NCBI RefSeq assembly: GCF_012928505.1
Contig: NZ_JABBJN010000056.1
Coordinates: 1-37,255, forward strand
DNA length: 37,255 nucleotides
Source of the DNA: Achromobacter sp. Bel
GTDB lineage: Bacteria > Pseudomonadota > Gammaproteobacteria > Burkholderiales > Burkholderiaceae_B
Direction of reading: 5' to 3'
Part shown: in pieces, positions 16,755 through 25,724 of the stretch
How positions within the stretch are numbered: position 1 is the first letter of the stretch
How the letters are laid out: every line of letters begins with the position of its first letter
Made by a program: the position numbers and the translations under genes
The notes under the pieces: model-generated
What the model was told of the DNA's origin: nothing
What the model saw: the letters and a program-made list of their open reading frames with translations, nothing else
Databases searched by the model: none

Positions 16755-17027
16755 TTAGCCGCCATGCTCCAGCCGGTAGAACTGCTGGCTGGCGATCAGT
16801 GTGGCGCCGCAGGACGTCTTCATGCCTTCCAGGGCCGTGCGCCGGTCGGAACTGACGCCCGGCGTGCCTTCGACAATGACGTGCTGGCCCGCGCACATCG
16901 GGCAGGTGACGCGATCGCCCAGCCGCGCCATGGGCTGGCCGAAGATCATCACGCTCTCGTCGCCGGTGACGACGACCCCGCCATGCGAGGTGCGGTCGCC
17001 TTTGCGTATCACGGATCGCTCTGCCAT
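16755..17027 (-). CDS. PAAR-domain spike-tip protein
   Basis: A 90-residue protein that is almost entirely a PAAR domain, the zinc-bound cone that caps VgrG and sharpens the T6SS spike. Visible features are IRKGDRTSHGG at the start, LGDRVTCPMC, the His in GQHVIVEG and C73 in MKTSCGATL, giving the His/Cys set expected for zinc. There is no N- or C-terminal toxin extension, so any cargo must bind non-covalently. It sits 35 bases after the PDG-repeat gene and upstream of the TPR gene. Confidence 0.88.
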   Translation of the reverse strand: MAERSVIRKGDRTSHGGVVVTGDESVMIFGQPMARLGDRVTCPMCAGQHVIVEGTPGVSSDRRTALEGMKTSCGATLIASQQFYRLEHGG

Positions 17028-17062
17028 GGCTGTGTGGAACTCCGGATGTTGGTAAAGAGTGC

Positions 17063-17314
17063 TTACAGGTATGTGCCGTCCGGCGCCATCCTGGGGGTGC
17101 CAATCACGAAGGTGCCGTCGGGCGCCATGCGGACCGGACCCTCGCCGCCCAGGTAGCGGCCATTGGGGGCGCGCTGCGGTTTGCCGGCCACATAGGAGCC
17201 GTCGGGGGCGCGCGTGATGGGGCCGCCGTCGCCAACGTAGGTGCCGTCGGGGCAGCGTCGCGGCGTGCCGTTGATGAAGTGACCGTCAGGCATCTGGTGG
17301 AAGGATTTGTTCAT
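17063..17314 (-). CDS. PDG tandem-repeat protein of the T6SS block
   Basis: An 83-residue protein, start ATG at 17314. After eight residues it is built wholly of six P-(D/N)-G units: MPDGHF, CPDGTY, APDGSY, APNGRY, APDGTF, APDGTY. Unit lengths alternate 13, 15, 13, 15, 13 and then a truncated 7, so the true period is 28 residues. There is no signal peptide or membrane helix. Regular Pro-Asp/Asn-Gly turns suggest a beta-hairpin or beta-roll stack. It lies directly upstream of the PAAR gene and divergent from tssA. I do not recognise a named family. Confidence 0.72.
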   Translation of the reverse strand: MNKSFHQMPDGHFINGTPRRCPDGTYVGDGGPITRAPDGSYVAGKPQRAPNGRYLGGEGPVRMAPDGTFVIGTPRMAPDGTYL

Positions 17315-17489
17315 CGCGTTTCCTTGCTTGCGGGAACAAGAATGATATCCAGGGTGCGTGATGCGCTTTGTAATAGGACGTGTCATCTTCGAACGTAAGC
17401 GGGTTACAGATATGGGATGATCGGGCCTCTTTCGGGCGGTCTCACCCGCAAGCCGGGCGGCCGCGATCTTGCCATTCAACAAGACCAAT

Positions 17490-18611
17490 ATGAGCGATAT
17501 CGACACATTGCTGGAGCCCATCCCGGGCGATGCGCCTTGTGGCGCCGACATGGTGTTCTCGGCCGAGTTCGACGCCATCCGCGAAGCCCGCCGCCAGGAC
17601 GATCCGCATCTGGACCAGGGCGATTGGATCATCGACATCAAAGAGGCCGACTGGCCGCTCGTGATCCGCGTCTGCACCGAGGTGCTGCGCGACCGCAGCA
17701 AGGACGTGCGCGTGGCGGCCTGGCTGGCCGAGGCGTGGGCCAAGACACGCGGCTTTGCGGGTTTGCGCGATGGCTACCTGCTGCTGGACGGCCTGTGCCG
17801 CCGCTACTGGGACGGGTTGCATCCCGTGCCTGAGGACGGCGACGTGCACCAGCGGGTGGGGAACCTGGCCTGGTTGCTGTCGCGCACGCAGCAACTGATC
17901 CGCGAATTGCCGCTGACCCAATCCGAAGGTGGCCGCTTTGGCGCCGCGATTTGGGAGAGCGCGGCGCAATTGGCCAATGCGGTCAAGCGCACGCCGCAGC
18001 ACGCGGCCGACCTGACGCGCGGCAAAGTCACCATGGACCAGTTCGACGCCGCGCGCCGCGATACGCCGCCGGCCTTCTATTCCGAGCTGGAAGCCAATCT
18101 GCAAAGCTGCTTTGCCGCGGTCGACGTGCTGGAACGGACGCTGGCCGAATACCTGGGCGACGAGGGGCCGGCGTTTTCACCGGTGCGCGATGCGTTGAAG
18201 GACGTGACCGCGCTGGTGCACCGTTTTGCCCGCGAGGCCGGTCTGCTGGTGCGCGCCGACCTGGCGCCAGCCGCGCCCGCTGCGACCGCGACGGGGATCG
18301 CGCCCGCCGCCACTCGACTGGAGCCTTCCTTGTCCGCCGCCGATACGTCGCCCGAATCCACTGCCCTCGCCGCGCCCGGCCGAGGTCCGCTGCAAACGCG
18401 CGACCAGGCGCTGGCGCAGTTGCGTGAAGTCGCTGAGTTCTTCCGCCGTACCGAGCCCCACAGCCCGGTGGCCTATCTGGCCGACAAGGCGGCCAGCTGG
18501 GGCGAGATGTCGTTGCACCTGTGGCTGCGTACCGTCGTCAAGAACGGCGAGGCGCTGTCCGGCCTGGAAGAGCTTCTGGGCGTGCCAAAGCCGTCCGACA
18601 ACAACGGCTGA
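17490..18611 (+). CDS. tssA: T6SS protein TssA
   Basis: A 373-residue cytoplasmic T6SS assembly protein that caps and primes the growing tail tube and sheath. The ImpA_N domain opens the protein (LLEPIPGDAPCGAD) and spans roughly residues 1-130. A variable Ala/Pro-rich linker lies around 265-300. The C-terminal segment AEFFRRTEPHSPVAYLADKAASWGEM matches the TssA1-type end that forms the ring. ATG at 17490 has no strong ribosome site; a TTG 21 bases upstream is possible. Unusually it stands alone on the plus strand between two leftward blocks. Confidence 0.88.
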   Translation: MSDIDTLLEPIPGDAPCGADMVFSAEFDAIREARRQDDPHLDQGDWIIDIKEADWPLVIRVCTEVLRDRSKDVRVAAWLAEAWAKTRGFAGLRDGYLLLDGLCRRYWDGLHPVPEDGDVHQRVGNLAWLLSRTQQLIRELPLTQSEGGRFGAAIWESAAQLANAVKRTPQHAADLTRGKVTMDQFDAARRDTPPAFYSELEANLQSCFAAVDVLERTLAEYLGDEGPAFSPVRDALKDVTALVHRFAREAGLLVRADLAPAAPAATATGIAPAATRLEPSLSAADTSPESTALAAPGRGPLQTRDQALAQLREVAEFFRRTEPHSPVAYLADKAASWGEMSLHLWLRTVVKNGEALSGLEELLGVPKPSDNNG

Positions 18612-18652
18612 CGGCGGCAGGGCCCCGCCCAGGCCGGCGGGGCCGCCGGGCG

Positions 18653-19447
18653 CTAGCGGCTGGCCCGGAATTCGATGCGGCGGTTCTTGGCGCGGCCTTC
18701 CGCCGTGGCGTTCGTCGCCACCGGCTGGTCAGGCCCCGCGCCCAGCGTTTCGAAACGCGCGGGCGGCAAACCCTTGTCCACCAGATAAGCCCTGACCGCG
18801 TCCGCGCGCGCCTGGCTCAGGGCCAGATTGGTGCTGCGGCTGCCGGAACTGTCGGTGTGCCCGATGATCTGCACTTTTTCGCTATGCAGCTTGGGCACCA
18901 CGTCGGCCACCAGGTCCAGCAATTCGCGCCCGCGCGCGGTCAGCGTGGTGCTGCCCGTTTCGAATTCCACGACGCGGTTGGTCAGTACCTTGTCCAGCAG
19001 GCCCTGTTCGTCCTTGCTGGCGGACACGCGCAACCCATTGACGATCTTGTACGTGGGGTTCAGCGAGGTCGCGAAGGTGCTGGCGATCTGCTGGCGGGAC
19101 GCTTCGTTCTGGACTTCGCCGCGCAGGCGGATCTGCGTGCCGTCGATTTCCAGCTGGCCGCGGTTGATCTGCTTCAAGGGCGGCCCGATCAGTTTGCCCA
19201 CGTGCTCGGACCAATTGGGTGGCGCCACGACGCCGCCCACGTCGATCTGGTCAATCACATTGCCCACGCCATAGACCTGCTGCAGCCGCGCCAGCACGTC
19301 TGCCTTGGTGGCTTCGTCGGGCACGGAGCCGCTGGCGACCACCTGGCCGGGCTGCGGGACGACGTTGGCGGGAACGACCGTTGCGCCGTCCTGGGCCGCC
19401 GCGGCGCATGAGAACAGCGCCGCCATGATCAGGAGAGAGACACGCAT
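18653..19447 (-). CDS. BON-OmpA-like T6SS-associated envelope protein
   Basis: A 264-residue exported protein. A signal peptide covers about residues 1-18. A BON-like segment follows (about 40-145, with LEIDGTQIRLRGEV), then an OmpA peptidoglycan-binding domain from about 155, including VEFETGSTTLT, IIGHTDSSGS, the Asn/Leu-Ser-x-x-Arg-Ala helix and NRRIEFR near the end. Proteins of this type anchor envelope machines to the cell wall. It begins two bases after the tagF stop, so it is probably co-translated with tssM and tagF and may anchor this T6SS membrane complex. Confidence 0.85.
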   Translation of the reverse strand: MRVSLLIMAALFSCAAAAQDGATVVPANVVPQPGQVVASGSVPDEATKADVLARLQQVYGVGNVIDQIDVGGVVAPPNWSEHVGKLIGPPLKQINRGQLEIDGTQIRLRGEVQNEASRQQIASTFATSLNPTYKIVNGLRVSASKDEQGLLDKVLTNRVVEFETGSTTLTARGRELLDLVADVVPKLHSEKVQIIGHTDSSGSRSTNLALSQARADAVRAYLVDKGLPPARFETLGAGPDQPVATNATAEGRAKNRRIEFRASR

Positions 19448-19449
19448 GG

Positions 19450-20433
19450 TCAGGCTCCGGTGAAGACTTCGCGGAACGTGTCCAGCGCCATGCGCAGGGA
19501 CAGTCGCGGTTGATCCAGATAGCTGGAGAGCTTGGCCAGCCCGTGGCTGGCCGATACGTGGTTGCGCACCCAGGGCGCGTCTTCCAGCACGATGTGCTGT
19601 TCGGCGAACGCCTGCGGGGTGGACAACAGGCTTGCCAGCGTCTGCGGCGACGCGCCGCGAAAACCCGCCACCAGCCGGTGCTTGCCCGCGATGCGGCCGA
19701 TGAAGAGGGTGATCTCGAAATCCGCGCGGGACAGGAACGGCGCGATCAGCGTCATCCAGTATGCGGCCACCAGGTTCATGTAGAGCGGGTCGTCCGGCAG
19801 CGGCAGTGCCAGTCCCTTGTCCAGTTGCGAAGAGCCGCTGGACATGACGGGCTCCAGCAAGATGCCCAGTGCCAGGATGATGTCGTGCACGCTGGCGGCG
19901 TGGCCATTGCCGCGCAGCATGGCCTCCAGCCGTTCAATCGTCTGCAGGTCCACGAAGGCGTCAAAGCCGTCGTCGGCGGCGGTGCGGATTTCGCCTTCCA
20001 GTTCGTTCAGTTGCTGCAGGGCCGCGCTGGGGTCGGCGTCGGTCATCAGCATGCCCGCCGCGCCGCTCATGCGGTTCCACATCCGGCTGAAGGCGATGGG
20101 GCTGCGCGCGATGAACGCCAGCGGCCGCTGCACCTCGACGGATGTTGCCGACAGGAATGGAAAGCGCCGCCCGGACTGGTCCTGGCTGGGTTGCAGGTGG
20201 CCGGCGATGGCCAGCTTGCCGCGCGACCCCAGGATGGCGAACGGCGTGGGTTCGGTGTCGTCGTATAGCGCCTTCCAGTGCGGCTCTTGCGCCAGGATCT
20301 CCATGGTGTTGGCGACCCACGCGTCCAGCGTGGCCATCAACTGGGGATGCGACGTGTTCTTCACGAAATCGCCGCGGGTGGGGATCTTGCCGAAGTAGGC
20401 CGTTCGGAACAGGGGGGACTGCACGTTGCTCAT
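19450..20433 (-). CDS. tagF: T6SS protein TagF (DUF2094)
   Basis: A 327-residue cytoplasmic protein. The diagnostic N-terminus FGKIPTRGDFVKN is present, followed by a globular DUF2094 domain up to about residue 150 and a variable C-terminal half. In Pseudomonas and Agrobacterium TagF represses T6SS after translation by binding Fha; no fha, ppkA or pppA gene is in this window. ATG overlaps the tssM stop by four bases, giving tight coupling with the membrane-complex gene. Confidence 0.92.
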   Translation of the reverse strand: MSNVQSPLFRTAYFGKIPTRGDFVKNTSHPQLMATLDAWVANTMEILAQEPHWKALYDDTEPTPFAILGSRGKLAIAGHLQPSQDQSGRRFPFLSATSVEVQRPLAFIARSPIAFSRMWNRMSGAAGMLMTDADPSAALQQLNELEGEIRTAADDGFDAFVDLQTIERLEAMLRGNGHAASVHDIILALGILLEPVMSSGSSQLDKGLALPLPDDPLYMNLVAAYWMTLIAPFLSRADFEITLFIGRIAGKHRLVAGFRGASPQTLASLLSTPQAFAEQHIVLEDAPWVRNHVSASHGLAKLSSYLDQPRLSLRMALDTFREVFTGA

Positions 20434-23400
20434 TGCGGCGCTCCGGGTCGCGGCTGGGCGGAGGGGTCGGGGGATGCGCCCACCACGGAGGAGGGCAGTC
20501 GCAGGTTGCGCAAGCCCTGGCTGCCGGGCTCGCTGCCGCCGGCGCCGGGCGCCTGGGCGTTGCTGATGATGCGCAGCTTGACGGGCACGGTCACGTTGGA
20601 CTTGCCCCAGCTCATGTTGAAACTGCCGTCGGGGTTGGACGTGCGTTGGGCCGTGGAGATCAGGCGTTCCAGGCCGAACCGGCCCGGTTCGTTGACGATC
20701 TCGACGACGCTGCCGTCGAACGTGGTGGCGGTGATGCGGGCGCCAGGCGCGCCTTGCGCGTTGGGCCAGACGAAATTGACCCATTGCGGCGGCGTGTTGC
20801 GGTAGCGAAGCTGCTGGCCGTCGATCTCGATGGTGTATTCGGTGACGCCGCCTGCCGGCTTCGGCTGGATCTGGAATAGCGTCTGCGGCTGGCTGGCCGC
20901 GCCGCCGCCCGCCGCGCCGCCCGACAGGGGCGCGACCCATTGCGCGAAATTGGCCGTGAAGGTCGGCTGCAGGCTGACGCCCATGTCGCCCCAGGTGCGC
21001 GCCGTCAGGATGTCGCCGCGGCGCACGGTCAGCGGCCCCAGCGTGTCGTTGACGTACTTGGCGATGCTGCCCTGCGGTCCGAAGACCTGGCCGATCTCGT
21101 CGCTGCTGGCTTCGACGCTGGCGCGGCCGGCGAAGGGGTACTTCTCTGCCAGTGTCAGGTTGAAGGGCTGATAGACCTGCGCGTTCCAGACCTTGTTCAA
21201 TTCGGATTCGGCGGGTTGCATGGTGACCGAATAGGCCTGGATCAGCGGGCGCACCAAGAGTGGGCGCAGCGTTTCGCGCTGCGTGGCGCTCATGCCGGCC
21301 AGCATCTGTTCGTCCACCAGCTTCAGGGCATCCGCCAGCTCCGAATCCTTGCCCTCCAGCGTCTGGCGCATCAGGGTCAGCGCGCCGGGGCCGGGATCTC
21401 CCTGGTTGTTCAGCAGGTTGAAGCGCGTGCGGATCTTCGACAGCGCGCCCATGTAGTTGCCCAGCAGCGACTGGTTTTCACGCGTGACCACCAGGCGCGC
21501 CACGTCCGAAAATTCGCGGCCGATCGGGCCCATGGGCAGCGCCTCGCCATTGGCGGCGGCGGCGGCCGCCGCCGGGGGCGTCTGGCGCAGGATCACGCGC
21601 TTGAACCAGCCCACTACGCCGCTCTGCGCTTGTTGCAGCCCCGCATTGATCAGCGACGGGTTGTCCCAGGAGGTCTGCTCATAGGTGGTGTTGATGAGCT
21701 TGGCGATGGGGGACGTCTGCGGATCGCCCAGGCGGTTCATCGCGGCGACCGACTGGTCGAAACTGGTGAACGGCTTGATCGTTACGCCGCGCAGGAACTT
21801 CTGCCATTCCTCGGCGTACTCCGTCTTGTACATCGTGGCCAGGCTCTTCTGGATCTGTTCGGGGCTGCCTTCCAGCGTCAGGTCGTCGCGGGCGTTCACG
21901 CCCAGCACCCAGTCGCTGGTCTGCACTTCCTTCTTGGCCGCTTCGCCGATGGCCGGCTGGATGTATTGCTCCCAGGCTTCACGCGTGAACGTACCCGGGA
22001 TGGCGTAGCTGCCCGCCACCACGCCAGCGTCGTTCTCGCCGACGATGCGCGCCACCGTCATGGTCTGGAAGCGCGTGGCGGCGCGCGCCTTCAGTGTGGC
22101 GTAGGCGCGTTCGCGGGCGGGCATGCCTTGCATGACAGAGCGCAGGCTGCCCCGCGTTTTCTCTACCAGTGCCAGGTTGGTCTCGATCTGGGGCCAACCG
22201 GCGTCCGGCGCGCGGCTGACATAGAACGAGATCAGGCGTTCGGCGCTGCGGATCAGTTGGTCACGCGGCATCGCGCCGCGATTGGTCTCCAGCCAGCCGC
22301 GCCAGAAGCGCGTGATCTGATCCGACAGGTGCGTGGGGTCGACGTGCTGATGGTTGGCCATCATCAGATACGTCTTCAGCGCGTTGTAGGCGTCATCCGC
22401 ATTGGTGGGCGAAGCGTCCTGGAACAGCGTGTCGCCGCCCGCGTTGTGCGAGGCGCGCGCCGCCTGGGGCGCGGGCTGCGGCGTGCCGCCGGTGGCGGCC
22501 GCGGCGGCCGAGGTGTCCACCTTGGCCAGGAAGTCTTCCAGGCTGGCCTTCACCGGCGTCAGCATGAACTGGCGGGCGCCGTTGTAGTACTCGGCCAGCA
22601 GGCGTTCCTTCAGCACGTCGCCCTGGTACAGGCCCAGCCCCAGCGACCACGGCCGGCTGGACGAATAGCGGTCCAGCTGCTCGATGCGGTCCTGCAGGAT
22701 CTCCATGGCTTCCAAGCGGCTCTGGAGGTCGGTGCGTTCGCTTTGCAGGCGCACCACCTTGTCCATGTCGGCCTGCACGTTCTGCGCCAGCTGCCGGTTG
22801 CCCAGGTAGGACCAGCTCCAACCGCCCAGCACCAGGCCAAGCGCCAGCACCAGGCCGAAGAAGGTCAGGTAGCGCATGCGGGTCTTGGCCGGGCTGGCGT
22901 GCTGCCGCACGAGTTTCTTGTCGGCGAAGATGACGCTGGAGAACAGGTCGCGCAGGAAGAAGCCGTTGTGCGACGACACGTTGCGCGGTTGCGCCCGCTG
23001 GGCCGGATGCAGGTCGAAACGTTCGGCCAGCCGTTCAGTGGACGTGCTTTGCGACACGCCTTCCTGCAAGGCGCTGGTGAAGTAGAAGCCGCGGAAAACG
23101 GGCTTGTACTGGAACGGATTGGTTTCGAACAGGGTTGACAGGAAGGTGCGCAGCGCGGGTTTGATGCCGGCGAATTCCAGCGGGAAGGTCAACAGGCCAG
23201 GTGGCAGCTCGCGGTTGCTGCGTAGCGAGATCTGGGCAGTGCCCATTTCCTTCAGGCCTTCGTACAGTTCGTCAAAGCGCTCGTCGAACAGCGCCAGCAC
23301 GTCGCGGTTCTCTTCTGCGCCATAGGGCAGGGTGGCGCCCCAGACGCGGTCGCGCTCTTGCTGGTCGTAGTCGGAGAAGAATTCGCTGAAGCCGGAGATC

Positions 23401-24227
23401 AGGTCGGCCTTGGTGAAGATGATGTAGACCGGCGCAAACACCTCAAGCCGGTCCGTCAGTTCCTGCACGCGTTGGCGCAGGTTCTTGGCCAGGTTGATGG
23501 CGAACTCGGGACCCGCTCCCGTCAGTTCGTCGATGCTGGCGGCCACGATGATGCCGTTGATGGGCGCCTTGGGCCGATGGCGCTTGAGCAGGTCCAGGAA
23601 CCCCATCCATTCGTTGCGGTCTTCTTCATGCACCGAGTAGCGGCCGGCGGTGTCCAGCAAGATGCCTTCGGTGGTGAAGAACCAGTCGCAGTTGCGCGTG
23701 CCGCCCACGCCGCGCACGGCCGCGCCGTTCTTGTCGGCGAACGGGAATTGCAGGCCGGAGTTGATCACCGCACTGCTTTTTCCGGCGGCAGGATTGCCGA
23801 TCACGATGTACCAGGGCAGTTCATACAAGGCCTCGTTGCCCGACACCTGGCCGATCTTCGATGTCTTGATCGTGCGCACGGCTTGCGTCAACCGGGCGCG
23901 TAGCGCATCCACTTCGCCGCGGTTGGCGGCGGCGCCGGTCTGCACTTGCTGCTCAAGCATGTCGCCCAGCTTCTTGTTGGCGTGCCGCGTGCGGCGGCGG
24001 CGCCACAGGAACACGCACAGCCACAGGAACAGGAAAATACCCAGTGCGATGGCGGCCCAGGTCAGGCCGATCTCGATCGTGTCGGCGAACAGGAACAGGA
24101 AAACCACCAGGGCAAGCAGGCCGATCGCCATGAAGGTGCGGGGGCTGGCCAGAATGCGCGACGACCAGTGCCGGCCCTCGCTGAACGCGCTGGAAATTCC
24201 GGAAAAGAAACCTGAAGGGCTACGCAT
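20430..24227 (-). CDS. tssM: T6SS membrane-complex protein TssM (IcmF)
   Basis: A 1265-residue inner-membrane protein, the main scaffold of the T6SS membrane complex. Two N-terminal helices (about 32-48 and 56-75) precede a cytoplasmic NTPase domain with Walker A GNPAAGKS (144-151) and the Walker B-like GILLDTAGRY. A third helix lies at about 455-475, after which the large periplasmic part contains the IcmF-related and DUF1215 regions. The C-terminus is Pro/Gly/Ser-rich. Length and order are normal for the family. It follows the KAS-like membrane protein gene by 24 bases. Confidence 0.95.
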   Translation of the reverse strand: MRSPSGFFSGISSAFSEGRHWSSRILASPRTFMAIGLLALVVFLFLFADTIEIGLTWAAIALGIFLFLWLCVFLWRRRRTRHANKKLGDMLEQQVQTGAAANRGEVDALRARLTQAVRTIKTSKIGQVSGNEALYELPWYIVIGNPAAGKSSAVINSGLQFPFADKNGAAVRGVGGTRNCDWFFTTEGILLDTAGRYSVHEEDRNEWMGFLDLLKRHRPKAPINGIIVAASIDELTGAGPEFAINLAKNLRQRVQELTDRLEVFAPVYIIFTKADLISGFSEFFSDYDQQERDRVWGATLPYGAEENRDVLALFDERFDELYEGLKEMGTAQISLRSNRELPPGLLTFPLEFAGIKPALRTFLSTLFETNPFQYKPVFRGFYFTSALQEGVSQSTSTERLAERFDLHPAQRAQPRNVSSHNGFFLRDLFSSVIFADKKLVRQHASPAKTRMRYLTFFGLVLALGLVLGGWSWSYLGNRQLAQNVQADMDKVVRLQSERTDLQSRLEAMEILQDRIEQLDRYSSSRPWSLGLGLYQGDVLKERLLAEYYNGARQFMLTPVKASLEDFLAKVDTSAAAAATGGTPQPAPQAARASHNAGGDTLFQDASPTNADDAYNALKTYLMMANHQHVDPTHLSDQITRFWRGWLETNRGAMPRDQLIRSAERLISFYVSRAPDAGWPQIETNLALVEKTRGSLRSVMQGMPARERAYATLKARAATRFQTMTVARIVGENDAGVVAGSYAIPGTFTREAWEQYIQPAIGEAAKKEVQTSDWVLGVNARDDLTLEGSPEQIQKSLATMYKTEYAEEWQKFLRGVTIKPFTSFDQSVAAMNRLGDPQTSPIAKLINTTYEQTSWDNPSLINAGLQQAQSGVVGWFKRVILRQTPPAAAAAAANGEALPMGPIGREFSDVARLVVTRENQSLLGNYMGALSKIRTRFNLLNNQGDPGPGALTLMRQTLEGKDSELADALKLVDEQMLAGMSATQRETLRPLLVRPLIQAYSVTMQPAESELNKVWNAQVYQPFNLTLAEKYPFAGRASVEASSDEIGQVFGPQGSIAKYVNDTLGPLTVRRGDILTARTWGDMGVSLQPTFTANFAQWVAPLSGGAAGGGAASQPQTLFQIQPKPAGGVTEYTIEIDGQQLRYRNTPPQWVNFVWPNAQGAPGARITATTFDGSVVEIVNEPGRFGLERLISTAQRTSNPDGSFNMSWGKSNVTVPVKLRIISNAQAPGAGGSEPGSQGLRNLRLPSSVVGASPDPSAQPRPGAPQ

Positions 24228-24251
24228 GATTTTTGACTGTTTTTTTGTGGG

Positions 24252-25646
24252 TCAGGCGGAGGGGGAAAGCGCGGGGGCAACAAGCGCGCATGCGCGTAGC
24301 GCGGGGTCCTGGGTCAACACGACAAGCACGGGGGCCTCCATTTGCGCGCAGGCCTCGTTGGCCACGACAAGGGTCAACAGGTGCGAGGCCGCACCCGTGT
24401 AGCCGCACGCGGCCCCGACGGCCAGGCAGTCCTGGGTCGGGTCCAGCTTGGGAAACAGCGTACTGGCCAATCCGGCCGCTTCCAGCGGACGGCTGCCGCG
24501 ATGATCAGCGTCGCTGACCAGCGCCGCGATCGCGTCGGCGGGTTGCGCGTGCCGTTCCAGAAACTGCGTCGCCAACGCCGCCAGCATGGGTTCGTTGATG
24601 GCGCCTCGCGCATCGGCCGCGGTGGCGCGTTGCGCCGTGGGTGACAACGTCAACGTCATTGCGCCGTCTGGCGGTGCAACCGGCGTTCCGGCGTCCTGCC
24701 TGCCCAAGGCCAGGTCCACGAGCAGTCCCGCCGCGGCTTCGCCGGGGATGCGGCCCTGAGGCGTGGCGTTGCCGGCCAGCGCGCCTTGTTGCTCCCAGTC
24801 CTGCACGCGATTCGCGTCGATGTAGGAATCGGCCGCGGCCACAAGGCGCAGCGTGGCGATGGCGGGCGTCAACGGTTCCTGGGCCAGCTGGCGCAGCAGG
24901 CTATCGCTGTCTAGCGCGTTCTTCGCGGCGTGGGAGTGCATGCCAAGACGGGAGTCTGGCCAGACGGCCGCCGCGCGCGCCTGCTTGCAGGCTTGGTCGC
25001 GTGCCGCCTCAGGCCATTGCTCGGGCAGCGCCAGTTCTAATTGCAGCAGCGGCCACGCGTCGTCGCGTTCCGGCGTGCCGCTGTCCAGCACGCGTGCGCG
25101 GGCTTCTTGCGACAGGGTCTGCACGACATCACCCAGCAACGCGGTGGCACGGACGATGTCCTCGGCCAAGGCCGCTTGGGGAGCCTGCTGCCCCGCTGCC
25201 GCGTCGCGCAGTAATTCCGTGTCCAGATGCGCTGCGCGCGCGGCGAAGATGGGAAAGCCCTTGGCGTTCATCAAGGACGCATCCAGCGCAGGGCGCTGCT
25301 GCTCGGCCACCGCAGCATGGATGGACGCGGGGTCGTTGCCCAGCGCGGCGCGCGCGGTGCTGGCCAGCACGACCAGACGAGCCGTCGCCGGCAGGGCGGG
25401 GACGGTTTGTCCGTCGCCATCGGTGGCGGCCGGCGCCGGGTTGGCGCGGGCTTCGCGCCGCGCCCGCACGATGCGCTTGCCCGCCCAGCCTGCCGCGATC
25501 AGCGCCAGGGGCAAGGCGAACAGGTACAAGCCGATATCCACGCCGGTGGGCAGCGTGTGCGACTCCTGCCACCAGATGATGACGGCCAGCCAGACGACGC
25601 CGAAGACCAAGGCCAGCACCAGGCCGGTTTTAAGCACGCGGGTCAT
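24252..25646 (-). CDS. T6SS-linked membrane protein with ketoacyl-synthase-like C-terminus
   Basis: A 464-residue protein with two N-terminal membrane helices (about 5-26 and 37-57) and an Arg-rich turn after the second. The rest is an Ala-rich globular part. The last 90 residues, with SDADHRGSRP, VGAACGYTGAASHLL and VLVVLTQDP, resemble the C-terminal half of degenerate thiolase/ketoacyl-synthase proteins, but no catalytic Cys-His-His set can be assigned, so synthase activity is doubtful. It lies between an M15 peptidase and tssM in one leftward operon. I do not know a named family, and the fold assignment is tentative. Confidence 0.65.
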   Translation of the reverse strand: MTRVLKTGLVLALVFGVVWLAVIIWWQESHTLPTGVDIGLYLFALPLALIAAGWAGKRIVRARREARANPAPAATDGDGQTVPALPATARLVVLASTARAALGNDPASIHAAVAEQQRPALDASLMNAKGFPIFAARAAHLDTELLRDAAAGQQAPQAALAEDIVRATALLGDVVQTLSQEARARVLDSGTPERDDAWPLLQLELALPEQWPEAARDQACKQARAAAVWPDSRLGMHSHAAKNALDSDSLLRQLAQEPLTPAIATLRLVAAADSYIDANRVQDWEQQGALAGNATPQGRIPGEAAAGLLVDLALGRQDAGTPVAPPDGAMTLTLSPTAQRATAADARGAINEPMLAALATQFLERHAQPADAIAALVSDADHRGSRPLEAAGLASTLFPKLDPTQDCLAVGAACGYTGAASHLLTLVVANEACAQMEAPVLVVLTQDPALRACALVAPALSPSA

Positions 25647-25724
25647 GTGGTCCCATGAAAATAGCGGTTGCAGTGGCGCCCGGAGGCGGCGTTCGGTGCA
25701 TGCTGACTTCGCGGCATGACGGCT

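Noticed and set aside
17315..17489. Sigma-54-type promoter between the PDG-repeat gene and tssA
   Set aside because: T6SS genes are often sigma-54 dependent, so I looked for GG-N10-GC boxes of the right form and found none that was convincing.
20940..23138. A 732-codon plus-strand frame opposite tssM
   Set aside because: Antisense shadow of tssM in GC-rich DNA; the product is low-complexity and rich in Arg, Gln and His.
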